Part shown: positions 1 to 6,162 of the stretch, piece after piece
Layout of the letters: every line of letters begins with the position of its first letter
How positions within the stretch are numbered: the first letter of the stretch is position 1
Assembly (NCBI GenBank): GCA_946887155.1
Contig: CAMPKM010000121.1
Span: 1-7,768 of the forward strand
From: an uncultured Gemmatimonadota bacterium
GTDB taxonomy: Bacteria; Gemmatimonadota; Gemmatimonadetes; Gemmatimonadales; Gemmatimonadaceae
Length of the DNA stretch: 7,768 nucleotides
Reading direction: 5' to 3'
Notes under the pieces: generated by a model
Database searches by the model: none
What the model was told of the DNA's origin: nothing
What the model saw: the letters and a program-made list of their open reading frames with translations, nothing else
Made by a program: the position numbers and the translations under genes

Positions 1-1698
1 GTGCGCGTGATGAGCCAGGCCGCGATGTGGGCCGGTCTGGGTCGCTGGGGCGTGGCGCACGGTGCCGCGCTCCCCGAGCAGAAGGTGCAGGAACTGGCCG
101 AACGGGAAGGCGCGAAAGCATTCGTGGTCGGCGAGATCTCCCGGCTTGGCGGCGGTTACCAGATAACGGCCCGTGTTGTGGCTACCGCGGGAGGCACCGA
201 GGCGCTCACCGCGAAGTCGACCGCGCGTGACGACAACGAACTCATTGGCGCCGTCGAAAAGGTGGGCCGCGAATTGAGACGGGGGATTGGCGAGTCGCTG
301 CGGTCCGTCATGACGGCAGCACCGCTCGCCCAGGTCACCACGACATCGCTGCCCGCACTGCGTGCCCTGACCGCCGCCCGTCGACTGCATAACGAGGCGA
401 AATTCGAGCAGGCCGTGGCGATGGCCAGGGAGGCGCTCCGATTCGATTCCACCTTTGCGAGTGCGCACACGGCGTTGACGGCGGCATACACGAACCTGAA
501 CCAGGTGAGCAATGCGACCGAGGCGGCACGACAGGCGTACCGGTTCCGTGACCGCCTGCCGGACGTCGAGCGATTGCGCATCGAGGCACGCTATCATGCG
601 ATCACGGGCGACGCCGCGGCCGAGGAGTCAGCATGGATGCGGCTGGTCGAACTCGGTCGCGATGAAACGAATTACGCGGGCTTCCTGATGTCCATGAACC
701 GCATTGCCGACGCCGAAGTCATGGCCCGCCGTGCGGTGGTTTCAGATCCCAAGGGCGCCATCGGATACTGGACCCTGAATGAAGTCCTGGTCGCGCAGCA
801 CAAGTTCGCGGCAGCGGAGAGTGTGGTTGCGATGGCGCGCGCCCAACTGCCGTCTGAGAATGCGTACCGTGACTACGTTACCTCCGCGCTGGCCTGGGGC
901 CGTCGCGATTACGATGCGCTGGATACAATGTTCCAAGGTCTGGAGCGGGGTGATGCCGTGATGGGGGGCATGCGCTGCCTGGTGGATCTTCAGCGAGGGC
1001 GCATTCGTGCCTGGCAGGCCTGCGATGCGGACCATCCGCTGGTGGACGAGAACCCGATGACGCAGCTCTCCGAGTTCCGGATCACGGGTGATACGACGCG
1101 GGCGCGAATCGGCTACGCGTCATTTCTGGCGACGGCGCCTGACGAGCGCGACGTGGATCGCTATGGTCACACCATTGCGCTGCTGGCTGAACTCGGGCGC
1201 GTTCGCGAAGCAAAAGGGCTGCTCGAAGAGTGGCGACGGCGGACTGGGCCAACCGACCCCGGATTCCGGGCCGACTCGGCGTATGCCATCGGGGCAATCG
1301 CCGCGGCGGAAGGTGACTGGGATCGCGCCGTGGCGGCCTTCCTGGCGTGGCACAAGTCACCGCCGGCGACGTCGCTGACACTCTACAACAGGGGACTACC
1401 GGAGGCGGCCGCGATCATGGCCCGTCGTGGCCAGGCCGATTCGGCGATCGCCCTGTTCGAACGCGCGCTGGCGACGTCATCGGCCTTCGGTGGGCAGATC
1501 TACGAGCCCGGGTGGTACACGCAGGCACTCGTTATGCTGGGCGACCTGTACGAGGCCAGGGGCGACCGGGCGAAAGCGGCGGAATACTACCGGCGGTCTA
1601 TCGACGTGTTCAAGGATCCGGATCCGCCGATTGCGAGGCAGGTGGCGTCGGTGCGAGTGAAGCTGGCGCGGGTGATGGGCGAGCCCGGTCGACGCTAA
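1..1698 (+). CDS. TPR-repeat protein with TolB/FlgO-like segment, 5'-truncated (probable C-terminal part of a Ser/Thr kinase-type protein)
   Basis: The frame is open from the first base, so the true start lies outside the window; 565 residues are visible. Residues about 1-105 resemble the TolB/FlgO-like domain seen in Gemmatimonadota kinase-TPR proteins (VVGEISRLGGGYQITAR near residue 42, then ELIGAVEKVGRELRRGIGESL). Residues about 118 onward are helical repeats of TPR type, for example ALRALTAARRLHNEAKFEQA near 120 and a clear last repeat at about 505-538 (LVMLGDLYEARGDRAKAAEYY). No kinase motifs are present in the visible part. A likely role is protein-protein scaffolding or signalling attached to an upstream kinase or transcription-regulator domain; that N-terminal domain is an inference from related proteins. 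No membrane segment is seen in the visible part. It ends with TAA, 142 bp before the next gene. Confidence 0.82.
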   Translation: MRVMSQAAMWAGLGRWGVAHGAALPEQKVQELAEREGAKAFVVGEISRLGGGYQITARVVATAGGTEALTAKSTARDDNELIGAVEKVGRELRRGIGESLRSVMTAAPLAQVTTTSLPALRALTAARRLHNEAKFEQAVAMAREALRFDSTFASAHTALTAAYTNLNQVSNATEAARQAYRFRDRLPDVERLRIEARYHAITGDAAAEESAWMRLVELGRDETNYAGFLMSMNRIADAEVMARRAVVSDPKGAIGYWTLNEVLVAQHKFAAAESVVAMARAQLPSENAYRDYVTSALAWGRRDYDALDTMFQGLERGDAVMGGMRCLVDLQRGRIRAWQACDADHPLVDENPMTQLSEFRITGDTTRARIGYASFLATAPDERDVDRYGHTIALLAELGRVREAKGLLEEWRRRTGPTDPGFRADSAYAIGAIAAAEGDWDRAVAAFLAWHKSPPATSLTLYNRGLPEAAAIMARRGQADSAIALFERALATSSAFGGQIYEPGWYTQALVMLGDLYEARGDRAKAAEYYRRSIDVFKDPDPPIARQVASVRVKLARVMGEPGRR

Positions 1699-1724
1699 GA
1701 CCCGAGAGCCTGCGGGAAGCCCTC

Positions 1725-1740
1725 GAACCAGCTATGGTTC
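1725..1740. other. Small hairpin after the TPR gene
   Basis: GAACCA and TGGTTC form a perfect 6-bp stem around a GCTA loop, 27 bp after the TPR gene stop. No T-tract follows, so it is not a canonical Rho-independent terminator. It could help stop or stabilise the transcript, or may be chance. Confidence 0.25.
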
Positions 1741-1840
1741 AGTGTCGGCAACGAAGCGGCCAGCGCAGTAGCACGGCGCCAAGGCAACCATCACGGTCCG
1801 CCATGCCGTCCTGCCGACGACACCGGAGTTTGGAGGATGC

Positions 1841-2212
1841 ATGACGTTTGAGAACCCCACGGAAGCAACAGCAGTACTCCCCCCCCCAATCGTTACCGAC
1901 GGCGAGAAGTTGCTCCCGGAGGTGGTGAAGCTCGTTCAGGCCATGCCCGGTGGAGTTTCTGGACTCCTGCAGCAGTTCCAGGATAAGGGCCTGGCCCACG
2001 TCGCCGCGGCGTTGACGTCCCGGGACGGCACGCGGATGATTTCGCCGCAGCAGATCGTCCAGGGACTGGGCACCCGTCAAGTCGACGCGCTGGCGACGGC
2101 GACGCGGCTCGACGTAAAGGTCGTCCGCAAGGAGCTCGTCATCCTGCTCCCCCAGGTGCTCGAGCAACTGGCAGCCGTCCGGAAAGTGGCCAAGGCGACG
2201 GTGGCAGTCTGA
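1841..2212 (+). CDS. YidB-like (DUF937 family) protein
   Basis: A complete 123-residue protein. Residues about 37-112 match the YidB/DUF937 pattern: GLLQQFQDKGLAHVAA, then a loop with MISPQQIVQGLG, then a helix ending in LLPQVLEQL. YidB family proteins are small soluble proteins of unknown biochemical function, so no role is assigned. The ATG is preceded by GGAGG at 1832-1836 with a 4-base gap, which supports this start. A run of nine C at 1879-1887 lies in codons 13-16, so slippage there would destroy the protein; this is either a variable site or a place to check the assembly. The usual YidB C-terminus (LTPxG) is replaced here by a basic AAVRKVAKATVAV tail. The next gene starts 50 bp downstream on the same strand and may be co-transcribed. 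Confidence 0.72.
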   Translation: MTFENPTEATAVLPPPIVTDGEKLLPEVVKLVQAMPGGVSGLLQQFQDKGLAHVAAALTSRDGTRMISPQQIVQGLGTRQVDALATATRLDVKVVRKELVILLPQVLEQLAAVRKVAKATVAV

Positions 2213-2262
2213 TTCTTCAGGCGCTGGAAGTCGACACCCGCAACGATACCCGAGAGGACACC

Positions 2263-2526
2263 ATGGCCAGGAAAGCAAAGGCGACGCCGACGGTAGCGAA
2301 CGCGGCGGCCGAGGCCGAGACGGAAGCGGACAAGGTGCGGCAGGAACGCCAGGCGAAGCGCCTGGCGAAGGCCGCCGCGGCGGAAGCACGAGCAGCCGTG
2401 ATGAAGGCCGGCATCCGACAAGCGGACAATCGCAAGAACGTTTTCGGTATTGCCGCCAGTGCGTCGAAGGCGACCGCCGTGTCGCGTTCCATCATTTCGC
2501 GATCGCGTGGAGGACGTGGCCGATAG
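2263..2526 (+). CDS. Small basic Ala/Lys/Arg-rich protein of unknown function
   Basis: An 87-residue ORF with no family I recognise. Residues about 10-50 are rich in Ala, Glu, Lys and Arg and should form a long charged helix. The C-terminus is Ser/Arg/Gly-rich (SRSIISRSRGGRGR) and strongly basic, suggesting nucleic-acid or ribosome association, but that is only a compositional inference. The ATG is preceded by GAGAGG at 2252-2257 with a 5-base gap, a good ribosome binding site and the best argument that the gene is real. It follows the YidB-like gene by 50 bp, so the two may form a two-gene unit. Longer ORFs on the opposite strand here are low-complexity shadows. Confidence 0.6.
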   Translation: MARKAKATPTVANAAAEAETEADKVRQERQAKRLAKAAAAEARAAVMKAGIRQADNRKNVFGIAASASKATAVSRSIISRSRGGRGR

Positions 2527-2543
2527 TTCCGGAAACGCATCAG

Positions 2544-2557
2544 GCATGTCCACATGC
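2544..2557. repeat. 14-bp inverted repeat GCATGT-CC-ACATGC
   Basis: A perfect 6-bp inverted repeat with a 2-bp centre lies 17 bp after the small basic gene and about 110 bp before the hydrolase ATG. It could be a regulator binding site in the hydrolase promoter region, or a chance palindrome. No protein partner can be named. Confidence 0.3.
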
Positions 2558-2611
2558 GAGTAGACCCGCCTAACGTCCAGGTTTCGCTACGTTATTGAGG
2601 TGCGGGTGCGC

Positions 2612-2641
2612 TTGACAGGTGTTGCAGTCAAGGCTTACGCA
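2612..2641 (+). promoter_or_regulatory. Possible sigma70-type promoter for the hydrolase
   Basis: A perfect -35 hexamer TTGACA sits at 2612-2617. The sequence 17-18 bp further on (TTACGC/TACGCA, 2635-2641) is a poor -10 match, so only half of the promoter is convincing. If used, transcription would begin near 2648, inside the longer hydrolase frame, which favours the ATG at 2670 over the GTG at 2619. Confidence 0.3.
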
Positions 2642-2669
2642 TCTTGAAGGCAACCAGACCACCCACGAA

Positions 2670-3650
2670 ATGACACTCGGAAAGCTCGTCGTCGCAGCCA
2701 TTGCGCTCGTCGCCGCGGGGGTCGCGGCCCTGTACGCGCTGCGCAACCCCGAGCAGGTCGACATGGACTCCGCCGCGCGAGCGAACGCGCCTGGCAAGTT
2801 CGTGACGTTAGGCGACGGCGTCACCCACTACGACGTGGCCGGTCCGGACTCCGGACAGCGCGTCATCCTGGCGCATGGGTTCTCCGTGCCGTCGTACATC
2901 TGGGACTCGACGGTCATTGCGCTCACCGATGCGGGGTTTCGCGTCGCACGCTACGACTACTTCGGGCGCGGCTTCTCCGACCGTCCGGACATCGCGTATA
3001 CGAGCGAGGTCTACGACCGGCAGCTTCTGCAGCTCCTCGACTCGCTCGGCTGGCAGGACAAGGTCGACGTGGTGGGCCTGTCGATGGGCGGGTCGGTGAC
3101 GGCGACGTTCGTTGCCGCGCATCCGGATCGCGCGCGATCGCTCACGCTGATCGATCCGGTTGCCGGAACTCGCGCCGCGCCTCCGCTCTTGTTCCGGCTG
3201 CCGATAGTGGGACCGGCCCTCTGGCAGGGGCTCGCGGTCCCCGGAATGGCAGAGGGGCAGGTGTCGGACTTCGTCGAACCGGCCAAGTGGCCGGATTGGG
3301 TCGATCGCTATCGCGTTCAGACGCAGTATCGCGGATTTGGCCGCGCGCTGCTGTCGACGCTCGATGAGGGGAAGGGGACGGTGCTCGACTCCGTCTATGC
3401 GCGGGTGGGTAGGTCGGGGATCCCCACGCTGCTCATCTGGGGGAAGGAGGACAGTACGGTCGCCATCACGAATGCCGAGGGAGTGCGGAAAGCGATTCCG
3501 CAGGCTCAGTATCATCCGATCGATCGGGCGGGTCATTTGCCGCACATGGAGCGGGCGGATGCCGTGAATCCGTTGCTCATCTCCTTCTTGAGGTCTGTCG
3601 CCCCGGTACCGGTGCTCGTGGCTGATACTGTCGGCGAGAAAATGCCGTGA
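2670..3650 (+). CDS. Membrane-anchored alpha/beta-fold hydrolase
   Basis: A complete alpha/beta hydrolase of 326 residues from the ATG at 2670. The frame is open back to a GTG at 2619, but that start overlaps a TTGACA box and adds 17 unremarkable residues. Residues about 3-24 form one hydrophobic helix (LVVAAIALVAAGVAALYAL), a signal anchor or uncleaved signal peptide that would place the domain outside the cytoplasmic membrane. The fold's landmarks occur in order: oxyanion HG at 69-70 (LAHGFSVPSYIW), the YDYFGRGFSDRP loop, nucleophile elbow GLSMGG with Ser138, acid Asp261 in LLIWGKEDSTV, and His289 in DRAGHLPHME. The triad is complete, so it is probably an active esterase, lipase or C-C hydrolase; the substrate cannot be told. 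The start is weakly supported because no strong ribosome site is visible. The downstream gene is convergent, 49 bp away. Confidence 0.88.
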   Translation: MTLGKLVVAAIALVAAGVAALYALRNPEQVDMDSAARANAPGKFVTLGDGVTHYDVAGPDSGQRVILAHGFSVPSYIWDSTVIALTDAGFRVARYDYFGRGFSDRPDIAYTSEVYDRQLLQLLDSLGWQDKVDVVGLSMGGSVTATFVAAHPDRARSLTLIDPVAGTRAAPPLLFRLPIVGPALWQGLAVPGMAEGQVSDFVEPAKWPDWVDRYRVQTQYRGFGRALLSTLDEGKGTVLDSVYARVGRSGIPTLLIWGKEDSTVAITNAEGVRKAIPQAQYHPIDRAGHLPHMERADAVNPLLISFLRSVAPVPVLVADTVGEKMP

Positions 3651-3699
3651 GCTGAGACGAAGCAGGTTGGCTGGGACTGCGCGGCGGCCTCATCGAATC

Positions 3700-4022
3700 T
3701 CAAACCGATTCGCGGCCCCCGGTGAGTCGCGTCAAACGACCATCTGTGAATCGTGCCACGAAGGTCCAGCCACCGGGCGGCAAGCCATCGGCGGTCTCAT
3801 GTCCACCGGTCCCGGACCTCCTCAGGTTGAACTGGTAGAACTCCACATCGCCGTGGAAGTCAGATAGTGTCTCGCCGCTCGAATCGACCAGGCGGCCGCC
3901 ACATCCCTGGTGATAACGTACTTCTCCAGGACCTGATTCGGCGTGTCCTTCGTCTGCCACCCGTCAACGGGCGCCTCGTCAGGCAGCGGATACTCGCACC
4001 GCAAGTAATCGAACATCCCCAT
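3700..4022 (-). pseudogene. MGMFDY-type small hypothetical protein, broken by one frameshift
   Basis: Translation from ATG at 4022 gives MGMFDYLRCEYPLPDEAP and continues to KYVITRD (residue 40, codon 3903-3905). After this the same frame turns to nonsense (VAAAWSIRAARHYL), while the adjacent frame continues sensibly: GGRLVDSSGETLSDF, then HGDVEFYQFN, then a Trp-Phe-Val-Ala-Arg-Phe-Thr-Asp-Gly-Arg-Leu stretch, ending with TGA at 3700-3702. One extra base near 3902 would join them as ITRD-GGGRLVDSS. The MGMFDY...CEYPLP start is a known family of small hypothetical proteins, often in phage or accessory DNA, with no known function to me. A good ribosome site (GAGGTAGGG on the minus strand, about 4026-4034) precedes the ATG. 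It lies 45 bp downstream of the XRE gene and likely belonged to that operon. A sequencing error rather than true decay is possible. Confidence 0.72.
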
Positions 4023-4067
4023 TTTCCCTACCTCGGAACGGAATTGAGACAGGCGCGTACAGGGCCC

Positions 4068-4592
4068 TCACGCTTTCGACCGCGCCCGACGAACGCGTCG
4101 CGATTTGACCACTGGCCCAGTGCGCTTGGTGTCTGCGGTGGAAACAACGAGACTCACATTGTGTCCAAGCAGGTGCAGCAGCGCCAGGATCTGACCCACG
4201 GACTTGCGCGGGTTGCCCGGATCCAGCAGGCGGTATAGCTGACTCGCCGAGGTCGCGAGACGCCGGGTCAGCTCTCGCTTGGACACACCGGATTCTTCGA
4301 CGGCGCGAAGCGCTTCGAGAGTCAGTTGATGAATCAGGACCTCATTCAAGTACGATGGGTCCTGATTGTACTCGAGGACGGCGTCGAGATGGATGGAGTC
4401 TTCATCGCCCGATTCCAGTCGATACGTGAATGCTTCACCGCCGGTCTCCGGCTCCGGATATACCTCGCGGACGCGATTGCTCGCGTCGGGTTGAAGATCG
4501 AGCTTTGCGTACGGATACGTGAACGTACCGCGCGTAGTATGCAGCTCGAACGCCCGCTTGCGATTATTCGCTTGCACAGCTCGAATCTTCAT
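4068..4592 (-). CDS. XRE-type HTH regulator with DUF2442-like N-terminus; predicted antitoxin partner of the DUF4160 protein
   Basis: 174 residues. The N-terminal half (about 1-75: KIRAVQANNRKRAFELHTT ... GEAFTYRLESGDEDSIHLDAV) is a beta-rich module that I compare with DUF2442, the usual partner of DUF4160. Residues about 98-146 form a helix-turn-helix of XRE/Cro type (SGVSKRELTRRLATSASQLY, then KSVGQILALLHLLG). The C-terminus (155-174) is a basic tail. The start ATG overlaps the stop of the DUF4160 gene as ATGA (4589-4592), with AGAGGG just upstream inside that gene, so translation is likely coupled. By analogy with toxin-antitoxin regulators it would neutralise its neighbour and repress the operon through the palindrome at 4792-4819. 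Antitoxin function is an inference from arrangement and domains; the DNA-binding fold is well supported. Confidence 0.75.
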   Translation of the reverse strand: MKIRAVQANNRKRAFELHTTRGTFTYPYAKLDLQPDASNRVREVYPEPETGGEAFTYRLESGDEDSIHLDAVLEYNQDPSYLNEVLIHQLTLEALRAVEESGVSKRELTRRLATSASQLYRLLDPGNPRKSVGQILALLHLLGHNVSLVVSTADTKRTGPVVKSRRVRRARSKA

Positions 4593-4783
4593 AGCGATCC
4601 CTCTTTCTCCAGCTCACGAATTAGTTGGAGGATCCGCTGTGTAATCACGCCTTTCATGGCAACGTGGTCATCGAGGTTCCATTTCACGATGAGCCGTCCG
4701 TCCCGATAGAAGTGAACGTGGCGCGGCGGATGATCACCTTTCCATGTGATAAAGATGAAGCCACCCCTGCGAATCTTACCCAT
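4589..4783 (-). CDS. DUF4160 family protein (predicted toxin-like partner)
   Basis: A 64-residue protein matching DUF4160: GGFIFITWKGDHPPRHVHFY, then RDGRLIVKWNLDD, then a C-terminal helix ILQLIRELEKEG. The PRHVHFYRDGRL core with its paired histidines is the family signature. Members are small and commonly encoded next to DUF2442 or XRE proteins, an arrangement typical of type II toxin-antitoxin loci, but I know of no established biochemical activity. The gene comes first in the operon and overlaps the regulator by 4 bp. The ATG has only a poor ribosome site (TTTATCTGAACA immediately upstream on the minus strand), so translation may be leaderless or weak, which would fit toxin-first expression. 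The 18-bp core palindrome ends 13 bp before the start. Confidence 0.78.
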   Translation of the reverse strand: MGKIRRGGFIFITWKGDHPPRHVHFYRDGRLIVKWNLDDHVAMKGVITQRILQLIRELEKEGSL

Positions 4784-4791
4784 TGTTCAGA

Positions 4792-4819
4792 TAAACGTTA
4801 CCGTGCACGGTAACATTTA
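4792..4819. promoter_or_regulatory. 28-bp palindrome, probable operator of the DUF4160/XRE operon
   Basis: The core GTTACCGTGCACGGTAAC at 4797-4814 is a perfect 18-bp palindrome. Arms extend to TAAA on the left and TTTA on the right with only one mismatched pair (4796/4815), giving 28 bp in all. It begins 9 bp upstream of the DUF4160 start codon, exactly where an autoregulatory XRE dimer would bind and block transcription. A possible -10 (TTATCT on the minus strand) lies at its left edge, but no -35 is convincing. There is no T-run, so it is not a terminator. Confidence 0.68.
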
Positions 4820-5166
4820 GCGAGTCGTGGCAAACGCGCCTGAGTCATCGGGTATTGCGAGTCCGAGAGAAGACCTGGACCGGATCGCGAGCGCCTGAAG
4901 AGGACTCGGGCGCTCCGGGTTACAGCAACAGCGGCAGTCCGAGGCCGACGACAAATGCGTACGCAAGGCTCCGGCCTGACGTGAACGTCGCGGCCGCCGA
5001 CAACTGACTGGGAGATGCGGTCACTGCTCGCATGGAATCGTTCTCCACTCGCGACAGCGTGCTGGCACGCGGGCGTTTCATTCCCGTCGCCAATCTGATC
5101 ATCGGGGAAATCAAGCGGCCGTCTCAAGTCGTCCTTATTCGCTGGCATCGCGAGGGCTTGACAGAG
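4820..5166. other. Gene-free stretch between the two toxin-antitoxin-like modules
   Basis: About 350 bp between two divergently oriented modules. I see no supported gene. A TTG-initiated minus-strand frame (4920-5114) ends in a hydrophobic GRSLAYAFVVGLGLPLLL tail but has no ribosome site or recognisable family, and could be a scrap of a lost membrane protein. A plus-strand frame from 5032 runs into the antitoxin gene but looks non-coding before residue 59. A 7-bp inverted repeat (CGAGTCC at 4858-4864 with GGACTCG at 4902-4908) is present and probably incidental. Confidence 0.5.
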
Positions 5167-5195
5167 ATGCTTGCATTATGCTGCTGCTTGCAGCA
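5167..5195. promoter_or_regulatory. Twin inverted repeats upstream of the VapBC-type operon, candidate operator
   Basis: Two short inverted repeats share a TT centre and the word TGCTTGCA: ATGC-TT-GCAT at 5167-5176 and TGCTGC-TT-GCAGCA at 5182-5195. Their centres are 17 bp apart and the second ends 10 bp before the antitoxin ATG. Paired inverted repeats at this place are typical of operators bound by RHH antitoxin-toxin complexes. A perfect TTGACA lies just upstream at 5158-5163 and TATGCT at 5177-5182, but only 13 bp separate them, so the promoter assignment is uncertain. Confidence 0.45.
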
Positions 5196-5205
5196 AATTC
5201 ATGGC

Positions 5206-5442
5206 ATGGCAAAATCCATTACCATCCGGGATGTCCCTGACCGGGCCGCCGCAGAACTGGCAGCTCGAGCGGCGCTCTCCGGGCGCTCCCTGCAGGAATA
5301 CGTCCGGGCTCAGCTCATTGAGCTCGCTCGCCGCCCCGACCCCCTCGTGTTCCTCGAAAGGGTTCGAGAGAGAAAGCATCGCACGGAAAGCCGGCTGTCG
5401 AGGGAGAAAATCCTGTCCCACCGCGACGCCGATCGGCGGTGA
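5206..5442 (+). CDS. VapB/FitA-type ribbon-helix-helix antitoxin
   Basis: 78 residues starting MAKSITIRDVPD. The beta strand KSITIRDVP followed by two helices (AAAELAARAALSG and SLQEYVRAQLIELA) is the classic RHH/FitA-like DNA-binding fold, and the charged C-terminal tail (about residues 47-78) should wrap the toxin. It should bind and inhibit the PIN toxin and repress the shared promoter. The frame is open upstream to a possible ATG at 5032, but those residues (including three consecutive Cys) do not look like protein; the RHH strand normally begins right at the N-terminus, so 5206 is chosen. No clear ribosome site is present. The TGA stop overlaps the toxin GTG start (GTGA, 5439-5442), so translation is coupled. 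Confidence 0.88.
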   Translation: MAKSITIRDVPDRAAAELAARAALSGRSLQEYVRAQLIELARRPDPLVFLERVRERKHRTESRLSREKILSHRDADRR

Positions 5443-5834
5443 CCATCGTTGTCGATGCTTCAGTTGTTGTCGCTGCGCTGATCGACGGCGGTCCTGACGG
5501 AGTCTGGGCAGAGCAGATCCTGTCGAACGAGCCATTGGTCGCGCCCCATCTCATGCCCGTTGAAGCAGCGAACATTCTTCGTCGATCCATTCTGGTTGGC
5601 GACATTGGGGAGGAGATCGCCTCCATCGCGCACAAGGATCTGCTCGACTGGCGCATCGAGCTCTTTCCGTATGAACCGTTCGCTGAGCGAATCTGGAGTC
5701 TGCGTCGCAACGTTACAACCTACGATGCATGGTATGTCGCTCTTGCCGAGGAGCTCGGAGCGAGCCTGGTGACGCTGGATACTCGCCTATCGCGAGCAAC
5801 CGGTCCGCGCTGCCAGTTCCGCACGCCCCCTTGA
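5439..5834 (+). CDS. vapC: VapC-type PIN-domain ribonuclease toxin
   Basis: 131 residues covering a full PIN domain. The acidic metal-binding residues are all visible: Asp6 in IVVDASVVV, Glu42 in PVEAANILRRS, Asp96 in TYDAWYVALAE and Asp114 in VTLDTRL. VapC proteins are Mg-dependent endoribonucleases that cut tRNA or rRNA; the target of this one cannot be predicted. The GTG start overlaps the antitoxin stop by 4 bases, the standard arrangement of vapBC/fitAB loci. The catalytic set is complete, so the module appears functional. The next reading frame (the ASCH-like remnant) begins 8 bp after the stop and may once have been part of the same transcript. Confidence 0.9.
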   Translation: MTIVVDASVVVAALIDGGPDGVWAEQILSNEPLVAPHLMPVEAANILRRSILVGDIGEEIASIAHKDLLDWRIELFPYEPFAERIWSLRRNVTTYDAWYVALAEELGASLVTLDTRLSRATGPRCQFRTPP

Positions 5835-5842
5835 ACTGACTC

Positions 5843-6115
5843 ATGCTCCTTCGCCGATCCATCCTCGGCGGCATCCATCCGGCTCCATCACTCTCGCATT
5901 TCGTCGCTGGCGACGCTCCACCGTCAAGACCGGCGGCACGCTTCGTACCGCCATCGACGTTGACTTCTGCAGAGGCGAAGCAGGCTGGCTACGGACTCGC
6001 TCAAGGGACCTTCAACGCTTCGACGGTCAGGTCTATCGCATTGCCTTCGGTGCTGTCTCCACTGACCGACGCGTGGATCTGAGGGGACTCGAGCCGGCGG
6101 CTGACGAGATGCAGG
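5843..6115 (+). pseudogene. Decayed ASCH-like small protein gene with several frameshifts
   Basis: Similarity to a family of small hypothetical proteins (ASCH/PUA-like, recalled from memory) hops between two frames. ATG at 5843 gives MLLRRSILGGIHP; near 5880 the match moves to the other frame as GSITLAFRRWRRSTVKTGG; near 5960 it returns as TSAEAKQAGYG; near 6000 it moves again as SRDLQRFDGQVYRIAFG and STDRRVDLRG. Homologues I remember read MLLRRSVL..G..TLAFRRWRRP.V..GGTLRT...IT..EA+.AGY...D.YR+, in that order. A dozen or so residues between LRTAI and TSAEAK also seem to be missing. No single frame gives the whole protein, so it is probably dead. The ATG is 8 bp after vapC. The family assignment is moderately sure, the frame-hopping is seen directly. 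Confidence 0.6.
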
Positions 6116-6162
6116 CGATTCGCGATACATGTTCTGTAGGCAATGCTGTGGCATCACGGCAG

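Noticed and set aside
1739..2389. 216-residue minus-strand ORF opposite the YidB-like gene
   Set aside because: Pro/Arg/Leu-rich low-complexity sequence typical of an antisense shadow in high-GC DNA; the plus-strand gene has a family match and ribosome site.
2077..2553. 158-residue minus-strand ORF opposite the small basic gene
   Set aside because: Arises from the complement of Ala/Lys/Arg codons; no motif, and the plus-strand ORF has a well-placed ribosome site.
2568..2594. attC-like features (GCCTAAC on the left, ACGTTA on the right) that might mark an integron cassette
   Set aside because: Only 27 bp separate the ends, the right side lacks GTTRRRY, and no other such site flanks the following genes.
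2808..3545. 245-residue minus-strand ORF inside the hydrolase
   Set aside because: Exact antisense of a gene with a complete catalytic triad; Arg/His-rich with no domain.
4920..5114. 64-residue minus-strand ORF ending in a hydrophobic tail
   Set aside because: TTG start without a ribosome site and no recognisable family; a gene remnant is possible but cannot be supported.
5032..5205. N-terminal extension of the RHH antitoxin
   Set aside because: The extra residues look non-coding, contain the candidate operator, and RHH proteins normally start at the DNA-binding strand, which begins at 5206.
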